From assembly GCF_004331915.1 (NCBI RefSeq), contig NZ_CP036528.1, positions 2,586,273 to 2,650,272 on the forward strand: a stretch of DNA of 64,000 nucleotides, given 5' to 3'. Numbering within the stretch: the first letter of the stretch is position 1; the number at the start of each line of letters is the position of its first letter. Below, piece after piece: positions 38,595 to 47,377 of this stretch. The notes under the pieces are model-generated. The model did no database searches. It saw only the letters and a list, made by a program, of their open reading frames with translations, and was not told where the DNA came from. A program made the translations under genes and the position numbers. The DNA comes from Ureibacillus thermophilus (GTDB lineage: Bacteria; Bacillota; Bacilli; Bacillales_A; Planococcaceae).

Positions 38595-40088
38595 GGCTCT
38601 ATAATATTTGGTGTTGGTGAGTAAAAACCAGCACCAATTTTTTTGAACAAAAAAATGAGACAGTGACAAAACTCTGGTAAAATGTAATCGACCAAAACCA
38701 CATTTACAAGGAGTGATGTCACATGTCTCATCATTATTCTATACGTAATTTATTAAATATTAAAGATAAAAATATCACATTTGATGAAAATTTTTGTGCA
38801 GAAGAACTCATTAAAGGGGTCCAATCAAAAGTCTTTTATGTCCAATTAACTTACCAACCAAAAGCGTGCTATGCTTGTGGACATGTCTTCGATGATCAAA
38901 TCATTAAACACGGTTTTAAAACGTCTCTCATTAAAATGCCTAGTGTTTCAGGTTTTCATACCTATTTAAAATTGCGTAAACAGTGTTATTTCTGTAAACA
39001 TTGTCATTCCACGTTTACTTTAAAAACGAGCGTCGTGGCTAAAAACTGTTGCATTTCCAACAATACCAAAGTATCGATTGCTTTAAACGCCAAAGATAAA
39101 ATCTCCGAAAAAGATATTGCCATCAAACACAATGTATCTCATGCCACTGTCAGTAGAGTCATTGACAGCTTTTATAGTTACTATCAGCCGAATGTTCACT
39201 ATCTTCCTAAGCACCTGTGTTTTGACGAGTTTAAATCCGTGAAATCCGCAACTGGAGCGATGTCCTTTATTTTCTGCGACTCTGAAACAGGGGAGATTGT
39301 GGATATCGTGGAGGACCGAAGATTACATGTCCTCAAAGAATATTTCTTACGGTATTCCAAGAAGGCGAGAGATGCGGTAAAAACGATTGTCATCGATATG
39401 TACAGCCCTTATATTTCCTTAATCCAAGAAGTTTTCCCTAAAGCGGAAATCGTACTCGACAAATTCCATATCCTCCAACTATTTAGCAGAGCTTTAAACA
39501 AAACGCGCATCAACGTCATGAATCGGGATAAAAAGAATTACAATAAATTAAAAAAATACTGGAAGCTCCTTCTGAAAGATCAAACAAAACTTGATTATAA
39601 GAACTATACATATCATCGTTGCTTTAAAAAGCATATGTGTGAGGTGGAGATTCTCCACTATCTCATTGATTTAGATTCTGAATTAAAAGCGTCCTATGAG
39701 TTATACCAATACGTTCGCCATTGCATCAAAACCAAAGACTTTGAGCTCCTAAAGAAAACATTAGAGAATAAACAAAATATCGTTTCCAGCTATATGAAAA
39801 CCGCCATCAAGACAATCAACAAATACATCAATTACGTCGAGAATACGCTAAAGTACGATTATAATAACGGCATTTTAGAGGGGAGTAATAACAAAATCAA
39901 GGTGATTAAACACATTTCTTTCGGTTATCGATCCTTCTATCACTTTAGAAACCGAATATTCATTACCCAAAACTTAGCGAAAATAAAAACCGCTTAGGGG
40001 AACCTCGAATTTCCCCTAAGCTATCCGAATACATATTACCAAATAATGTCACTAGAATTTATTCACCAACACCATTTGACAAAGAACC
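38595..40088 (+). mobile_element. ISL3-family insertion sequence
   Basis: An apparently complete element. Left inverted repeat GGCTCTATAATATTTGGTGT (38595 on) and right end, read inward, GGTTCTTTGTCAAATGGTGT share GG.TCT at the tip and the TGGTGTTGGTGA block. One transposase gene lies between. No clear 8-bp target duplication is visible, so it may be old or have rearranged flanks. Confidence 0.8.
38723..39997 (+). CDS. ISL3-family transposase
   Basis: A 424-residue transposase. The N-terminal zinc-binding region (CYACGH and CYFCKHCHSTF) is followed by an HTH (KDIAIKHNVSHATVSRVID) and a DDE core with the Asp in CFDEFKS, the Asp in VIDMYSPY and the Glu in GILEGSNNKIKVIKH. AAGGAGTGATG precedes the ATG. 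Full-length and intact by eye. Confidence 0.93.
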   Translation: MSHHYSIRNLLNIKDKNITFDENFCAEELIKGVQSKVFYVQLTYQPKACYACGHVFDDQIIKHGFKTSLIKMPSVSGFHTYLKLRKQCYFCKHCHSTFTLKTSVVAKNCCISNNTKVSIALNAKDKISEKDIAIKHNVSHATVSRVIDSFYSYYQPNVHYLPKHLCFDEFKSVKSATGAMSFIFCDSETGEIVDIVEDRRLHVLKEYFLRYSKKARDAVKTIVIDMYSPYISLIQEVFPKAEIVLDKFHILQLFSRALNKTRINVMNRDKKNYNKLKKYWKLLLKDQTKLDYKNYTYHRCFKKHMCEVEILHYLIDLDSELKASYELYQYVRHCIKTKDFELLKKTLENKQNIVSSYMKTAIKTINKYINYVENTLKYDYNNGILEGSNNKIKVIKHISFGYRSFYHFRNRIFITQNLAKIKTA

Positions 40089-40413
40089 CTTCGATATATT
40101 ACCCATGAGCAACTCCCCATTTACATTTACTTTTATAATTCTTCTTTTATTCTACCATTAGATTTAATTTCTTTAAAATTAAGATTTACTCAGCATGTTC
40201 TATATAAAATAGAGAAGTTAATTTTCACTTCATCATCCTTAAATCGTTTTTTCTAATCTCAAAACTCCTTTTAAATTACGTTAAACTTTAAATTAAATTT
40301 AGTTGTGAACCATAAAATTTCCTAAAATAAAAGGAACCATAAAGTTTCCAAACGGAAATTTTATGGTTCCTGTCACAGATTTTGACGTTTATTGAAATTT
40401 TATAAAATTCATC
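39998..40413. other. IS right end and non-coding chromosomal flank
   Basis: Holds the ISL3 right end to 40088, then AT-rich sequence without coding potential, then the tandem/inverted GAACCATAAA repeats that form the leftward terminator described separately. Confidence 0.5.
40324..40370 (-). terminator. Terminator downstream of the ssrA 3' end
   Basis: On the minus strand GGAACCATAAAATTTCC (40370-40354) pairs with GGAAACTTTATGGTTCC (40349-40333), then TTTTATTTT. A second copy of the arm at 40307-40322 can pair with the same strand. Position and strand fit the native terminator of ssrA. Confidence 0.7.
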
Positions 40414-40438
40414 TATGGAGACGGCGGGAGTCGAACCG
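40414..40438 (-). other. ssrA (tmRNA) 3'-end fragment, prophage attachment site
   Basis: On the minus strand CGGTTCGACTCCCGCC then GTCTCCATA is the T-arm plus acceptor 3' strand of tmRNA. No other part of ssrA is present. This is the pattern left when an element integrates in the 3' end of ssrA and displaces the original end. The integrase gene lies to the right, separated only by insertion sequences. Confidence 0.75.
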
Positions 40439-40706
40439 TTTTTTAACACAAACGCTGATAAATCAATGTTTCCAAGTATTTTTCACATACTTTTTAATTG
40501 TACTAAATGCCAATTTAAATGACATATCATAAAACTTTGTTGGGGGCAAGTTTTAAATAACATGAGCATTTTGCAAAATTAGATTTTTTGGATAAAAGTA
40601 TAAAAAATAAAGCACTCGACAAATAGCTACCAGCATGTTATTTTACAAAATATTACAATAATCTTGTTTTCGGGCATACCTACAGAATTTTTCACATTGA
40701 ATTTTT

Positions 40707-41795
40707 TTAAGCGGCTTTCTTCCCTTTATTTTCCTTTGCCATCGCTAGCGCTGAAACAAGTAATACAATAGCGTTCAGGTAAATATGGCTCTTTACTTTC
40801 TCAATTCCCCATACATGTAGGGAGTTCGCCGTAAGGTAGCTTTTCATTCTTGAATTACAGCGTTCTACACTTGTCCTCTCGTTGTAAAGCTCTTTCCAAC
40901 GTTTTGTATCACGGTGCGGATTGGAATATCGGCGCACATCCTTTTTGATGTCGACTTTTACCACCATTCCATAGTTGGAAGATGAACAGGCTGCCATTCC
41001 TAATGGGCAATCCACTTTGCCGGTTGCGTGAGGACATCTGAACTTGAGCTGGTCCTTATCAGCTCCCCAATAAGTCATTTCATAACCCATGGAACAACGC
41101 GGAGTTCCATTGGAAGAAATCCCTTCAGGAGGCTCTTTTTCGTTGCGCAAATTGAGCGGGATAATGGCTTGCGCTCCAATGTTTTTGGCTGATTCATAGT
41201 TTTTTAGTTGGTCATATCCGCCATCCATGATCAGAAATTCAATTTTGGATTTGGTACGCTCTGCCACTTGCTCGATTAATTCTGGTGCGACTTCTCCATC
41301 GTTCACATGGGCAGGGGTTACTTTTATGGCCATTGGCAGTTCGCTTGCGGTATCGACTGAAAGATGCATCTTATAGCCAAACCAGGTAATTTTATTGCCG
41401 AAGGAATCATATTTTGCGCCCCAATTGGCATTACCCGTTTGTTCACTACGCTTTTTGGGCTGTTTCTTTTCATAGGCATCAATGGCGGCACTGTCGATGG
41501 CCTGGTGGCTGCCGTCAATTATTCCTTCCTCCTGAGCTAACTGTACCAAGTCAAGGAAGATCTTTTCAGCCAGCTTTTTTTTGGTAAGTGCTGCAAAAAC
41601 CCGGCTGAGAGTGGAGATAGACGGTGCGGGGCGATCAATCGATAAACCGCATTGATAACGGAAACGAAGGTCTTTATCCAATCGATGATGAAGGGCGGTA
41701 AAGGTGTCGATGCCTTCGAGTGGGGCAGCGATGAGAGCCCTTAGAATCCCTTCTCTGGAATGACCGTCAGCCCCTCGGGGTGAAGAACTTCTCAA
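40707..41795 (-). pseudogene. 5'-truncated IS4/IS5-superfamily transposase
   Basis: 362 codons from a TTG that lacks a ribosome site. The frame stays open upstream to about 41865 into sequence belonging to another IS, so the true N-terminus is missing. It contains a DUF772-like N-terminal part (RYQCGLSIDRPAPSISTLSR), the DDE Asp in IDSAAIDAYE, MDGGYDQLKNYE and the C-terminal YNERTSVERCNSRMKSYL with the catalytic Glu. Family assignment beyond DDE superfamily is uncertain. Probably inactive. Confidence 0.7.
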
Positions 41796-41830
41796 CTGTT
41801 TAGCATAAGGGCGTAAATCAAGCGAGCTAA

Positions 41831-42070
41831 AAAAGATATAAGTATTTACCGGGAAGAATTAAAGAATTTTTGTTGGTAGATAATTTAATTATTCGACGAA
41901 AACGATTAGAAGCTCTAGCTAGTTTATTAGTTTCTCATGACATGAAGAAGATTAATGAAGAGTTCTATGAATTAATTGCACAGGATAAGCTACCTAGTGA
42001 TAATAATCCTTATGAAGTGGACTGGAGTAAATACGATTCATTAGCTCCTAGAGAGGAGGCTGTCAATTGA
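41831..42070 (+). pseudogene. IS21 IstA transposase C-terminal fragment
   Basis: The frame reads KRYKYLPGRIKEFLLVDNLI and continues to APREEAVN, the tail of an IstA protein just upstream of istB. An in-frame stop at 41828 and the junction with another IS show that the catalytic part is gone. It overlaps istB by 4 nt, as in intact IS21 elements. Confidence 0.7.
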
Positions 42071-42792
42071 AACAGGACATTAAAGAATTGTGTAAGTCAT
42101 TGAGGTTAGCTTATGTTGCGGATGTATACGAGCAAATACCGTTTGAAACTCCGAAACAATTCTTATATGGGCTACTTAAGGAGGAAATAAGATTAAGAGA
42201 AAAAGCGAGAGCAATCCGCTTGATAAAAAAGGCGAAGTTCTTAGATAAAAAGAGTTTACATGATTACGAGTGGACCGAACAACTTCGGTTCCCTCCTCAC
42301 TTAACCAAAGAGGATTTGTGTAGCCTACAATTTATTGAGAATCGAGAAAATGTAGTTTTAGTTGGTTCACCCGGGACAGGGAAGACTCATTTAGCCACAG
42401 GACTAGGGAGAAAAGCTTGTGAACTAGGTTATGAGGTTCGTTTTTACCGTGTTGCCCACCTAGTTGAGGAATTAGAACAAGCTTTACGTAACAACCGTTT
42501 ATCAGCATTTAGAAAACGGATGGAGAAGGTTGATTTGGTCATTTTAGATGAAATGGGATACTTACCATTTAGTAAAGAAGGAGCTGAATTATTATTCCAA
42601 ATTATATCGGAGTTTTATGAACAGAAAAGCGTAATTATTACATCTAACTTAGAATTTAGTCAATGGAACCGGATCTTTACAGATTCTCGTTTAACAGCAG
42701 CGTTAGTGGACAGGCTAATTCATCACGCCCATATCATCTCTTTTCATGGCGAGAGCTATAGACTGTCCCACGCATTGTCGAAAAGGAATTAA
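42067..42792 (+). CDS. istB: IS21 transposition helper ATPase IstB
   Basis: A 241-residue AAA+ ATPase with Walker A GSPGTGKTHLA, Walker B VDLVILDEMGY, sensor SVIITSNLEFSQW and arginine RLTAALVDRLIHH. It looks complete, but its partner IstA is truncated, so it can act only if another IS21 copy supplies IstA. GAGGAGG precedes the start. Confidence 0.9.
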   Translation: MKQDIKELCKSLRLAYVADVYEQIPFETPKQFLYGLLKEEIRLREKARAIRLIKKAKFLDKKSLHDYEWTEQLRFPPHLTKEDLCSLQFIENRENVVLVGSPGTGKTHLATGLGRKACELGYEVRFYRVAHLVEELEQALRNNRLSAFRKRMEKVDLVILDEMGYLPFSKEGAELLFQIISEFYEQKSVIITSNLEFSQWNRIFTDSRLTAALVDRLIHHAHIISFHGESYRLSHALSKRN

Positions 42793-42862
42793 ATGGGTGG
42801 CAAACCTCTGCATTTTTAATTGCATTTCTCTGCACTTTTCTATTGCAAAATACACCAAAACA

Positions 42863-44053
42863 CTATTTTTCAGCTGTTTTCAAGGCAGAAATAAACTGAT
42901 CGACTGTTCGACTTTTACTTTCTTTAATAACATGAGCATATGTTTCCCAAATAACATTTGGGGTGTTTCCAAGTCGGTCTGCTACTACTGCTACGTCGAT
43001 ACCTTTTGAAAGTAATATCGAAGCATGCGTGTGTCTAAGAGTATGTGGTTTAACGGTAAAACCGACGATTTTGGATAATCTTTTAAATGCATAGTGTAAA
43101 CTGTTGTCCATATATGGTTCTGCTGTTTGATATGATATAAAAACAAACTGTTCTTCAAATTCTTCCGGTGTAAATCTTTTGCCGAAAGAAAAGAATAACT
43201 CTTTGCACCATTTACGATACTTATCAAACATCGAAGCCAAATTTTCGTCGATATCGATTGTCCGATAACTATTTAATGTCTTTGGAGTACGATAACCTTT
43301 ACGATCTCTTGTAGCTTCAATTGTGATTGTAAATTTTTCTGTATCAATATTTTTCCATTTCAAACCAAGCGCTTCGCCGCGACGCATACCAGTGAAAGCT
43401 AGTGTATAAACAATAAGTTTCGAAGTGAATGGTTCGGTTTCAGCAGCTTCTAAAAACTTATTTAATTCGTGAATGCTTAAAACATTTGGTTCCTCACGAC
43501 GTTCTTCGTCTACAATTTTAATTTTTGTGAAACGATTACGAGGAAGAATTTCAGCATCCACAGCAGCATTAATTGCCACTTTAAACACCCGATGGAACAG
43601 TCTTACTGTTGATGGTTTATATTCCTCTAAAAGCGGATTAATAAATTTCCGTTTGTATGTTTCTCTGTCTAACGTTGAAAGTTTCATTTTTCCGATTAAC
43701 GGCTCAATTTGGTATCGAATAATATTTTTTCTTTGTAATCGAGTAGTAATCTCCCACTCGTTTTTATGTGTTTCATACCAAATGTTGACCCATTGTCCCA
43801 CAGTCATTTTGTCGTGTTCAACTTCAATGTTATTGCCTGCTGCCAATTTTGCGCGTACTTCGCATAACGCTCTGTATGCTGCGGCTTCACTAGTAAATCC
43901 TCTTTCTGTTTTTTCTCGGCGTCTGCCAAATAAATCATAATAACGATGGCGAAAGCACCAACGTTTTTCACCTTTAGAGTTTAAATACCAATACAATTCG
44001 TTATCTTTTTTACATTTATGCAATTTATTTTTTTTTCGATTAGTTTTTGCCAT
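42863..44053 (-). CDS. int: Phage tyrosine integrase
   Basis: A 396-residue site-specific recombinase. The ATG at 44053 follows GAGGGGGAAG and is preferred over an ATG 15 nt upstream. It has an N-terminal AP2-like arm-binding domain (YWYLNSKGEKRWCFRHRYYD), a SAM-like core-binding domain, and a catalytic domain with Arg in FTGMRRGEALGLKW, HTLRHTHASI and the Tyr in VIWETYAHV. Transcribed towards the ssrA fragment at 40414, its likely attachment site. Confidence 0.95.
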   Translation of the reverse strand: MAKTNRKKNKLHKCKKDNELYWYLNSKGEKRWCFRHRYYDLFGRRREKTERGFTSEAAAYRALCEVRAKLAAGNNIEVEHDKMTVGQWVNIWYETHKNEWEITTRLQRKNIIRYQIEPLIGKMKLSTLDRETYKRKFINPLLEEYKPSTVRLFHRVFKVAINAAVDAEILPRNRFTKIKIVDEERREEPNVLSIHELNKFLEAAETEPFTSKLIVYTLAFTGMRRGEALGLKWKNIDTEKFTITIEATRDRKGYRTPKTLNSYRTIDIDENLASMFDKYRKWCKELFFSFGKRFTPEEFEEQFVFISYQTAEPYMDNSLHYAFKRLSKIVGFTVKPHTLRHTHASILLSKGIDVAVVADRLGNTPNVIWETYAHVIKESKSRTVDQFISALKTAEK

Positions 44054-44072
44054 ATTCTTCCCCCTCATTTGT

Positions 44073-44089
44073 GGGCAGATGTACGGGCA
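44073..44089. repeat. 17-bp repeat near int (copy 1)
   Basis: GGGCAGATGTACGGGCA lies 20 bp upstream of the integrase start and recurs exactly at 49436-49452. It contains a GGGCA direct duplication. Confidence 0.6.
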
Positions 44090-44210
44090 TGGAGGGTAAG
44101 TTACATCACCTCCTTAAAAGAATATATGTTCGGTTTGGTTTTTGCTAAAAAAACAGCCTGTTCAGTATTGAATATTAGGCCGTTCATATTGATTAGAAAT
44201 GGCGTTTATA

Positions 44211-44290
44211 ATATAATGAAGGTGGAACTGAAACCGGGCTAGACTCGGGAGTAGGTTCCTACCGGCCCCCTTTTTGGGGGCCTTTCCTAT
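44211..44290 (+). ncRNA. Candidate short rightward RNA with strong terminator
   Basis: A TATAAT at about 44211 precedes a ~70-nt stretch with no useful ORF. It contains the small hairpin GTAGGTTCCTAC and ends in GGCCCCC-TTTTT-GGGGGCC followed by TTTCC (44264-44287). The terminator faces a convergent gene and serves no visible CDS. A short RNA is the simplest reading; the -35 box is weak. Confidence 0.4.
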
Positions 44291-45057
44291 TTAACCATTA
44301 ATATTCCATTTTTCTCTTTTGATATATGTGTGCATCTGATATTTTCTAATCGTTTAATGAAGTTGTGCGCTTTTTTTCTTTTCATATAAGCTGTTGGATC
44401 TAAACTCTGTTTCATAAAATAAGCATTCACATCGACTAATTGATGAATATATGAATTCATCGAATCTTTAGTATATGGATCTTCAACGATTAATGTTAAA
44501 GGGAGATTTAAATAACCATTACCAAATCGACTCGGAATCGGATTGTATCTTCTAAGTTTTCTTACTAATTGAGTTAGTTTTTTATCATCGGTTTTATCTG
44601 GAATTAATATAAAATTATCGTTATTTTCATCTTTTGATGAATTGTTTATGACTCTAAAATTATTATTATCCAATGTATTATGAATTCTTTGTATAAGATA
44701 TTTCCAAGCGGTTTCAAAAACATCTCCCGTAAAAGTAGCTTTGTCTATAACAATAAACATAACTTGTATATAATCTAATGATTTTTGAAAATCTAGTGTT
44801 TTTTTACATATTTGTAATTTTATATGTTTATCTATATGATCATACTTTTTAGATGATTGAAAGAACTCGGCAGCGTGTATTTCCTCTCTCATTTTAAATT
44901 TATAACGGTCTCTTAAATTTCTTCTAAAATCGACTAAGTCATCGATGAATCTATTCCAATTATTTTCATGAATAATCAGTGCACTTAAAATGAAGTATCT
45001 AGTTGGGCTATTAGTTACCCCTGTATCTCCACTTTCATCAACGTACACTAAATACAT
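44287..45057 (-). CDS. DUF3800 family protein
   Basis: A 256-residue soluble protein starting MYLVYVDESGDTGVTNSPTR, the acidic N-terminal signature of DUF3800 proteins, whose fold is thought to be RNase H-like. A second acidic motif is LTLIVEDPYTKDS. GGAGGG lies a rather long 14 nt before the ATG. It sits between int and immA, a usual place for accessory prophage (moron) genes. DUF3800 proteins have been discussed in relation to mobile elements and defence, but no biochemical role can be assigned. Confidence 0.85.
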   Translation of the reverse strand: MYLVYVDESGDTGVTNSPTRYFILSALIIHENNWNRFIDDLVDFRRNLRDRYKFKMREEIHAAEFFQSSKKYDHIDKHIKLQICKKTLDFQKSLDYIQVMFIVIDKATFTGDVFETAWKYLIQRIHNTLDNNNFRVINNSSKDENNDNFILIPDKTDDKKLTQLVRKLRRYNPIPSRFGNGYLNLPLTLIVEDPYTKDSMNSYIHQLVDVNAYFMKQSLDPTAYMKRKKAHNFIKRLENIRCTHISKEKNGILMVK

Positions 45058-45106
45058 ATATTACAATCATTCCCTCCGTTATCGAATGTTGATAGACTAC
45101 AATGAT

Positions 45107-45541
45107 TTAATTTTTATGATGGACTTCACATTTTAATCTGACTAATTCAACTGGCACTTGATATGCAGAAGCGATGTCAAAGATGTTATTGTATTCTAGT
45201 AAACTATCATCAGGGATTAAGAGTTCGGCTGCAAAGCGATTGGCTTCGCGTTCTATTTTGTTTATAGAGAAAAATGTATTCTTCGTCATGAATGGTGTAT
45301 TAACTCTAGTGTGTAGTATTGCGTGCCCAAGTTCATGGGCACATACTACACGTTGAAACTCGTCGTCTAAGTTGCAATTAATTACTATGTATCGATTTCG
45401 ACGATCGTATTTATAATAACCGTTGATTTGTTCGTGTAAATCCCATTTGATGACATGGATGTTTTTCTGTGATGCTATTTCAAATGGGTTGAAAGTTTTG
45501 TGTTCATTTACTAATTCTTGTACTTTAGCTTTCAACCACAT
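45107..45541 (-). CDS. ImmA/IrrE family metallopeptidase
   Basis: A 144-residue zinc peptidase with AHELGHAILH (HExxH) and the third ligand region IEREANRFAAELL. In ICEBs1 and many prophages, ImmA cleaves the CI-like repressor after DNA damage to allow induction. The repressor here is at 46795-47253, separated by a DUF6414 gene. GAAGTGATTTT precedes the ATG. Confidence 0.93.
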   Translation of the reverse strand: MWLKAKVQELVNEHKTFNPFEIASQKNIHVIKWDLHEQINGYYKYDRRNRYIVINCNLDDEFQRVVCAHELGHAILHTRVNTPFMTKNTFFSINKIEREANRFAAELLIPDDSLLEYNNIFDIASAYQVPVELVRLKCEVHHKN

Positions 45542-45636
45542 AAAATCACTTCGCTTTGTAGATAATGCCTATTCTAAAAACTGAAAAGTTGTATATAATA
45601 CATAATAAGAATTACTTTTTTGAAGGGTGTGAGATA

Positions 45637-45810
45637 ATGAAAATGTTGTTTAATGAACATAAAAAGCTAATAAGAAAAATAGCGGATCAAGTTATTGAAG
45701 AACAAATGTATGCATCTCAACACTCTAAAAAGGTTCGTCAAGAAATTTCAGAACATAAAAAACGTATGGAGGAAAGAAGGAAAAGATTTTCGCTTATTCG
45801 AAATAAATAG
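45637..45810 (+). CDS. Small charged protein, unknown
   Basis: 57 residues: MKMLFNEHKKLIRKIADQVI, then EEQMYASQHSKKVRQEISEH and KKRMEERRKRFSLIRNK. Highly charged and probably all-helical. ATG at 45637 follows GAAGGGTGTGAG. It is the only rightward gene in this part of the lysogeny module, divergent from immA, and its last 17 nt overlap the end of the convergent DUF6414 gene. No family recognised. Confidence 0.6.
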   Translation: MKMLFNEHKKLIRKIADQVIEEQMYASQHSKKVRQEISEHKKRMEERRKRFSLIRNK

Positions 45811-46777
45811 CAACAGGAGAGACTATGTGGTCTCCTTTTTTTGTTAACTTTAATGATTCTAATATAAAATAAATCATTTGATGCAACTGTAATACAATAT
45901 CAATATCGTTTAATTGAGGTAATTCACTGCTATTTATTTTCCCAGTTACTTTCCCCAGAAGTGTAATTTCTAAATTTGAAGAATTGCCATATTTAAAGCT
46001 TAATTCCTTTCCTTGTTCTCTTAGAAATTCCTCTTTTAACGGTGCTATTATTCCATCACCGATTAAAAATGTTGAGTTAGGTAGAATTTCCTTCAAATAC
46101 TTCAACATCTTTTCAACTTTTTCTAATTCAGAAATAGTTTGTTTTTTCGTATTTTCTATTTCTACTTTTCTATCTTTAAAAAATGAATTCATTTGTTGAT
46201 ATTCTTTAGTATTCTTTTGTGCTTTTGGTATATTTTTAAGTTGCTGATTTATCTCGTCTAATTTTTTATCTAGTTCATCAAACATAAACATTTTAATTAT
46301 ATCTGCTTGCATTATTTTGATTAAATAATCAAAATCAATAATATTAAAAGTACTTTTTTTAGTAACATATTTACCAATACAATTCTTATCTTCAGTTAAC
46401 TCTGTAACATAAATATCTTCTGTATTTTCATTTAAATAAATAATGAATTCCTCTAGGGCGTTATCATGCATTTGAGTTGAAATAATTTGTTTTGCAGCTT
46501 CAGTTTGAGAAGCTATAGCTTTTTCTTCTGAATAAGTACCAGGTCTCCAAACTCCTTTAATTTCACCAGAAGGCCCCTTAAATACAAGTGGAATCTCAAA
46601 ATCACCAGTTTTAAAAATAGCTTCAATACTTGATCCGCTTTTATGCCCATCAGAAGACTCTAATGCATCTTTGATTTCCTCTGCTCTTTCATGACTTTTT
46701 AACGTAGGGAGTCCGTCGTTTTTTTGAGCTAAAAAAGAATTTAGAAATTGAGTGTCTAAATAAATAATTTCTTTCAT
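45794..46777 (-). CDS. DUF6414-like protein
   Basis: A soluble protein of about 327 residues beginning MKEIIYLDTQFLNSFLAQ, similar to the DUF6414 opening (a YLDxxxLNSxxAQ pattern). A central segment of about 90 residues (170-240) is Lys/Glu-rich and probably coiled coil. The C-terminal part contains FLIGDGIIAPLKEEFLREQG and LGKVTGKI. ATG at 46777 is 6 nt after TAGGAGGA; an ATG two codons earlier overlaps that site. Located between immA and the repressor, so likely an accessory gene. Function unknown; a role against other phages is possible but unproved. Confidence 0.65.
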   Translation of the reverse strand: MKEIIYLDTQFLNSFLAQKNDGLPTLKSHERAEEIKDALESSDGHKSGSSIEAIFKTGDFEIPLVFKGPSGEIKGVWRPGTYSEEKAIASQTEAAKQIISTQMHDNALEEFIIYLNENTEDIYVTELTEDKNCIGKYVTKKSTFNIIDFDYLIKIMQADIIKMFMFDELDKKLDEINQQLKNIPKAQKNTKEYQQMNSFFKDRKVEIENTKKQTISELEKVEKMLKYLKEILPNSTFLIGDGIIAPLKEEFLREQGKELSFKYGNSSNLEITLLGKVTGKINSSELPQLNDIDIVLQLHQMIYFILESLKLTKKGDHIVSPVAIYFE

Positions 46778-46794
46778 TTGCATCCTCCTAACTC

Positions 46795-47253
46795 TTACTC
46801 CTCATCCCTAAACTTCTTAGGAACATACTTCTTATTGATCTTCTGCGTCTGCCGAAAAATATACTCCATCGATTCAATCAGTGATTCTTTCGCTTCCTCT
46901 GATAATGGTTCTCCATTGAATGCTAATCCATCCGAATTTTCAATTTCTTCTCTGAATTTTTGTATTCGTTTGGCTATGTCTTTTTCGGCTTTGTTAGCTA
47001 ATGGGGTAGAGTTATCATCCGGAATTTCTTCAATATAACCAGCGCGCGCCATTAAATCTTCATAAGATACATGGTAACCATCTGCAATAAGTTTTAAAGT
47101 TTCTGGTGTAGGTTTTACCGGTTTACCAGAACGTTTATCATAACCTTTTTCGATTGTATCTAAATAAGTATGACTTATACCAATACGTTTACTGGCTTCG
47201 CGCAAAGACTCTTTCCCTCTAAGTTTTTTTAAATACTCACCTAAAGTTTCCAA
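46795..47253 (-). CDS. CI-like XRE family phage repressor
   Basis: About 152 residues from a TTG at 47253 that follows AGGGGGTGAG; longer frames upstream run through the operator region and are unlikely. The N-terminal HTH reads LREASKRIGISHTYLDTIEK and continues ...VKPTPETLKLIADGYHVSYEDL. The C-terminal part is helical, without a LexA-type peptidase, as expected for an ImmA-controlled repressor. Divergent from the Cro-like gene. Confidence 0.88.
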   Translation of the reverse strand: METLGEYLKKLRGKESLREASKRIGISHTYLDTIEKGYDKRSGKPVKPTPETLKLIADGYHVSYEDLMARAGYIEEIPDDNSTPLANKAEKDIAKRIQKFREEIENSDGLAFNGEPLSEEAKESLIESMEYIFRQTQKINKKYVPKKFRDEE

Positions 47254-47265
47254 AATACTCACCCC

Positions 47266-47362
47266 CTGTAATACATACTTTACACAATGGAATGAAAAAA
47301 ATATAGAAAAATGTTGTAAATCATTATTGACATACGTGTAATTCATGTAATACAATACAGTC
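47266..47362 (+). promoter_or_regulatory. Lysogeny switch: divergent operator/promoter region
   Basis: TTGACA (47327-47332) and TACAAT (47351-47356), 18 bp apart, form the rightward early promoter. TGTAATACA-like half sites occur near 47266 and overlapping the -10 at about 47346-47354, with a related GTGTAATTCATG in the spacer. These are the likely binding sites for the CI-like and Cro-like proteins. Confidence 0.65.
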
Positions 47363-47377
47363 AAGGAGGTGTTATAC

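Larger units (their letters stand above)
41831..42852 (+). mobile_element. IS21-family element lacking its left part
   Basis: Contains the last 79 codons of istA, the whole istB and a right end with TGCATTTTTAATTGC and CATTGCAAAA-like repeats. The left end and most of istA are missing where it meets the truncated IS4/IS5-type transposase. Confidence 0.75.

Noticed and set aside
38587-40096. Target-site duplication of the ISL3 element
   Set aside because: The 8 bp on either side of the inverted repeats do not match for any plausible end choice.
40416-40437. A complete tRNA gene at the T-arm-like sequence
   Set aside because: Only the 3' T-arm and acceptor strand are present; no matching 5' acceptor strand, D-arm or anticodon arm lies within 150 bp.
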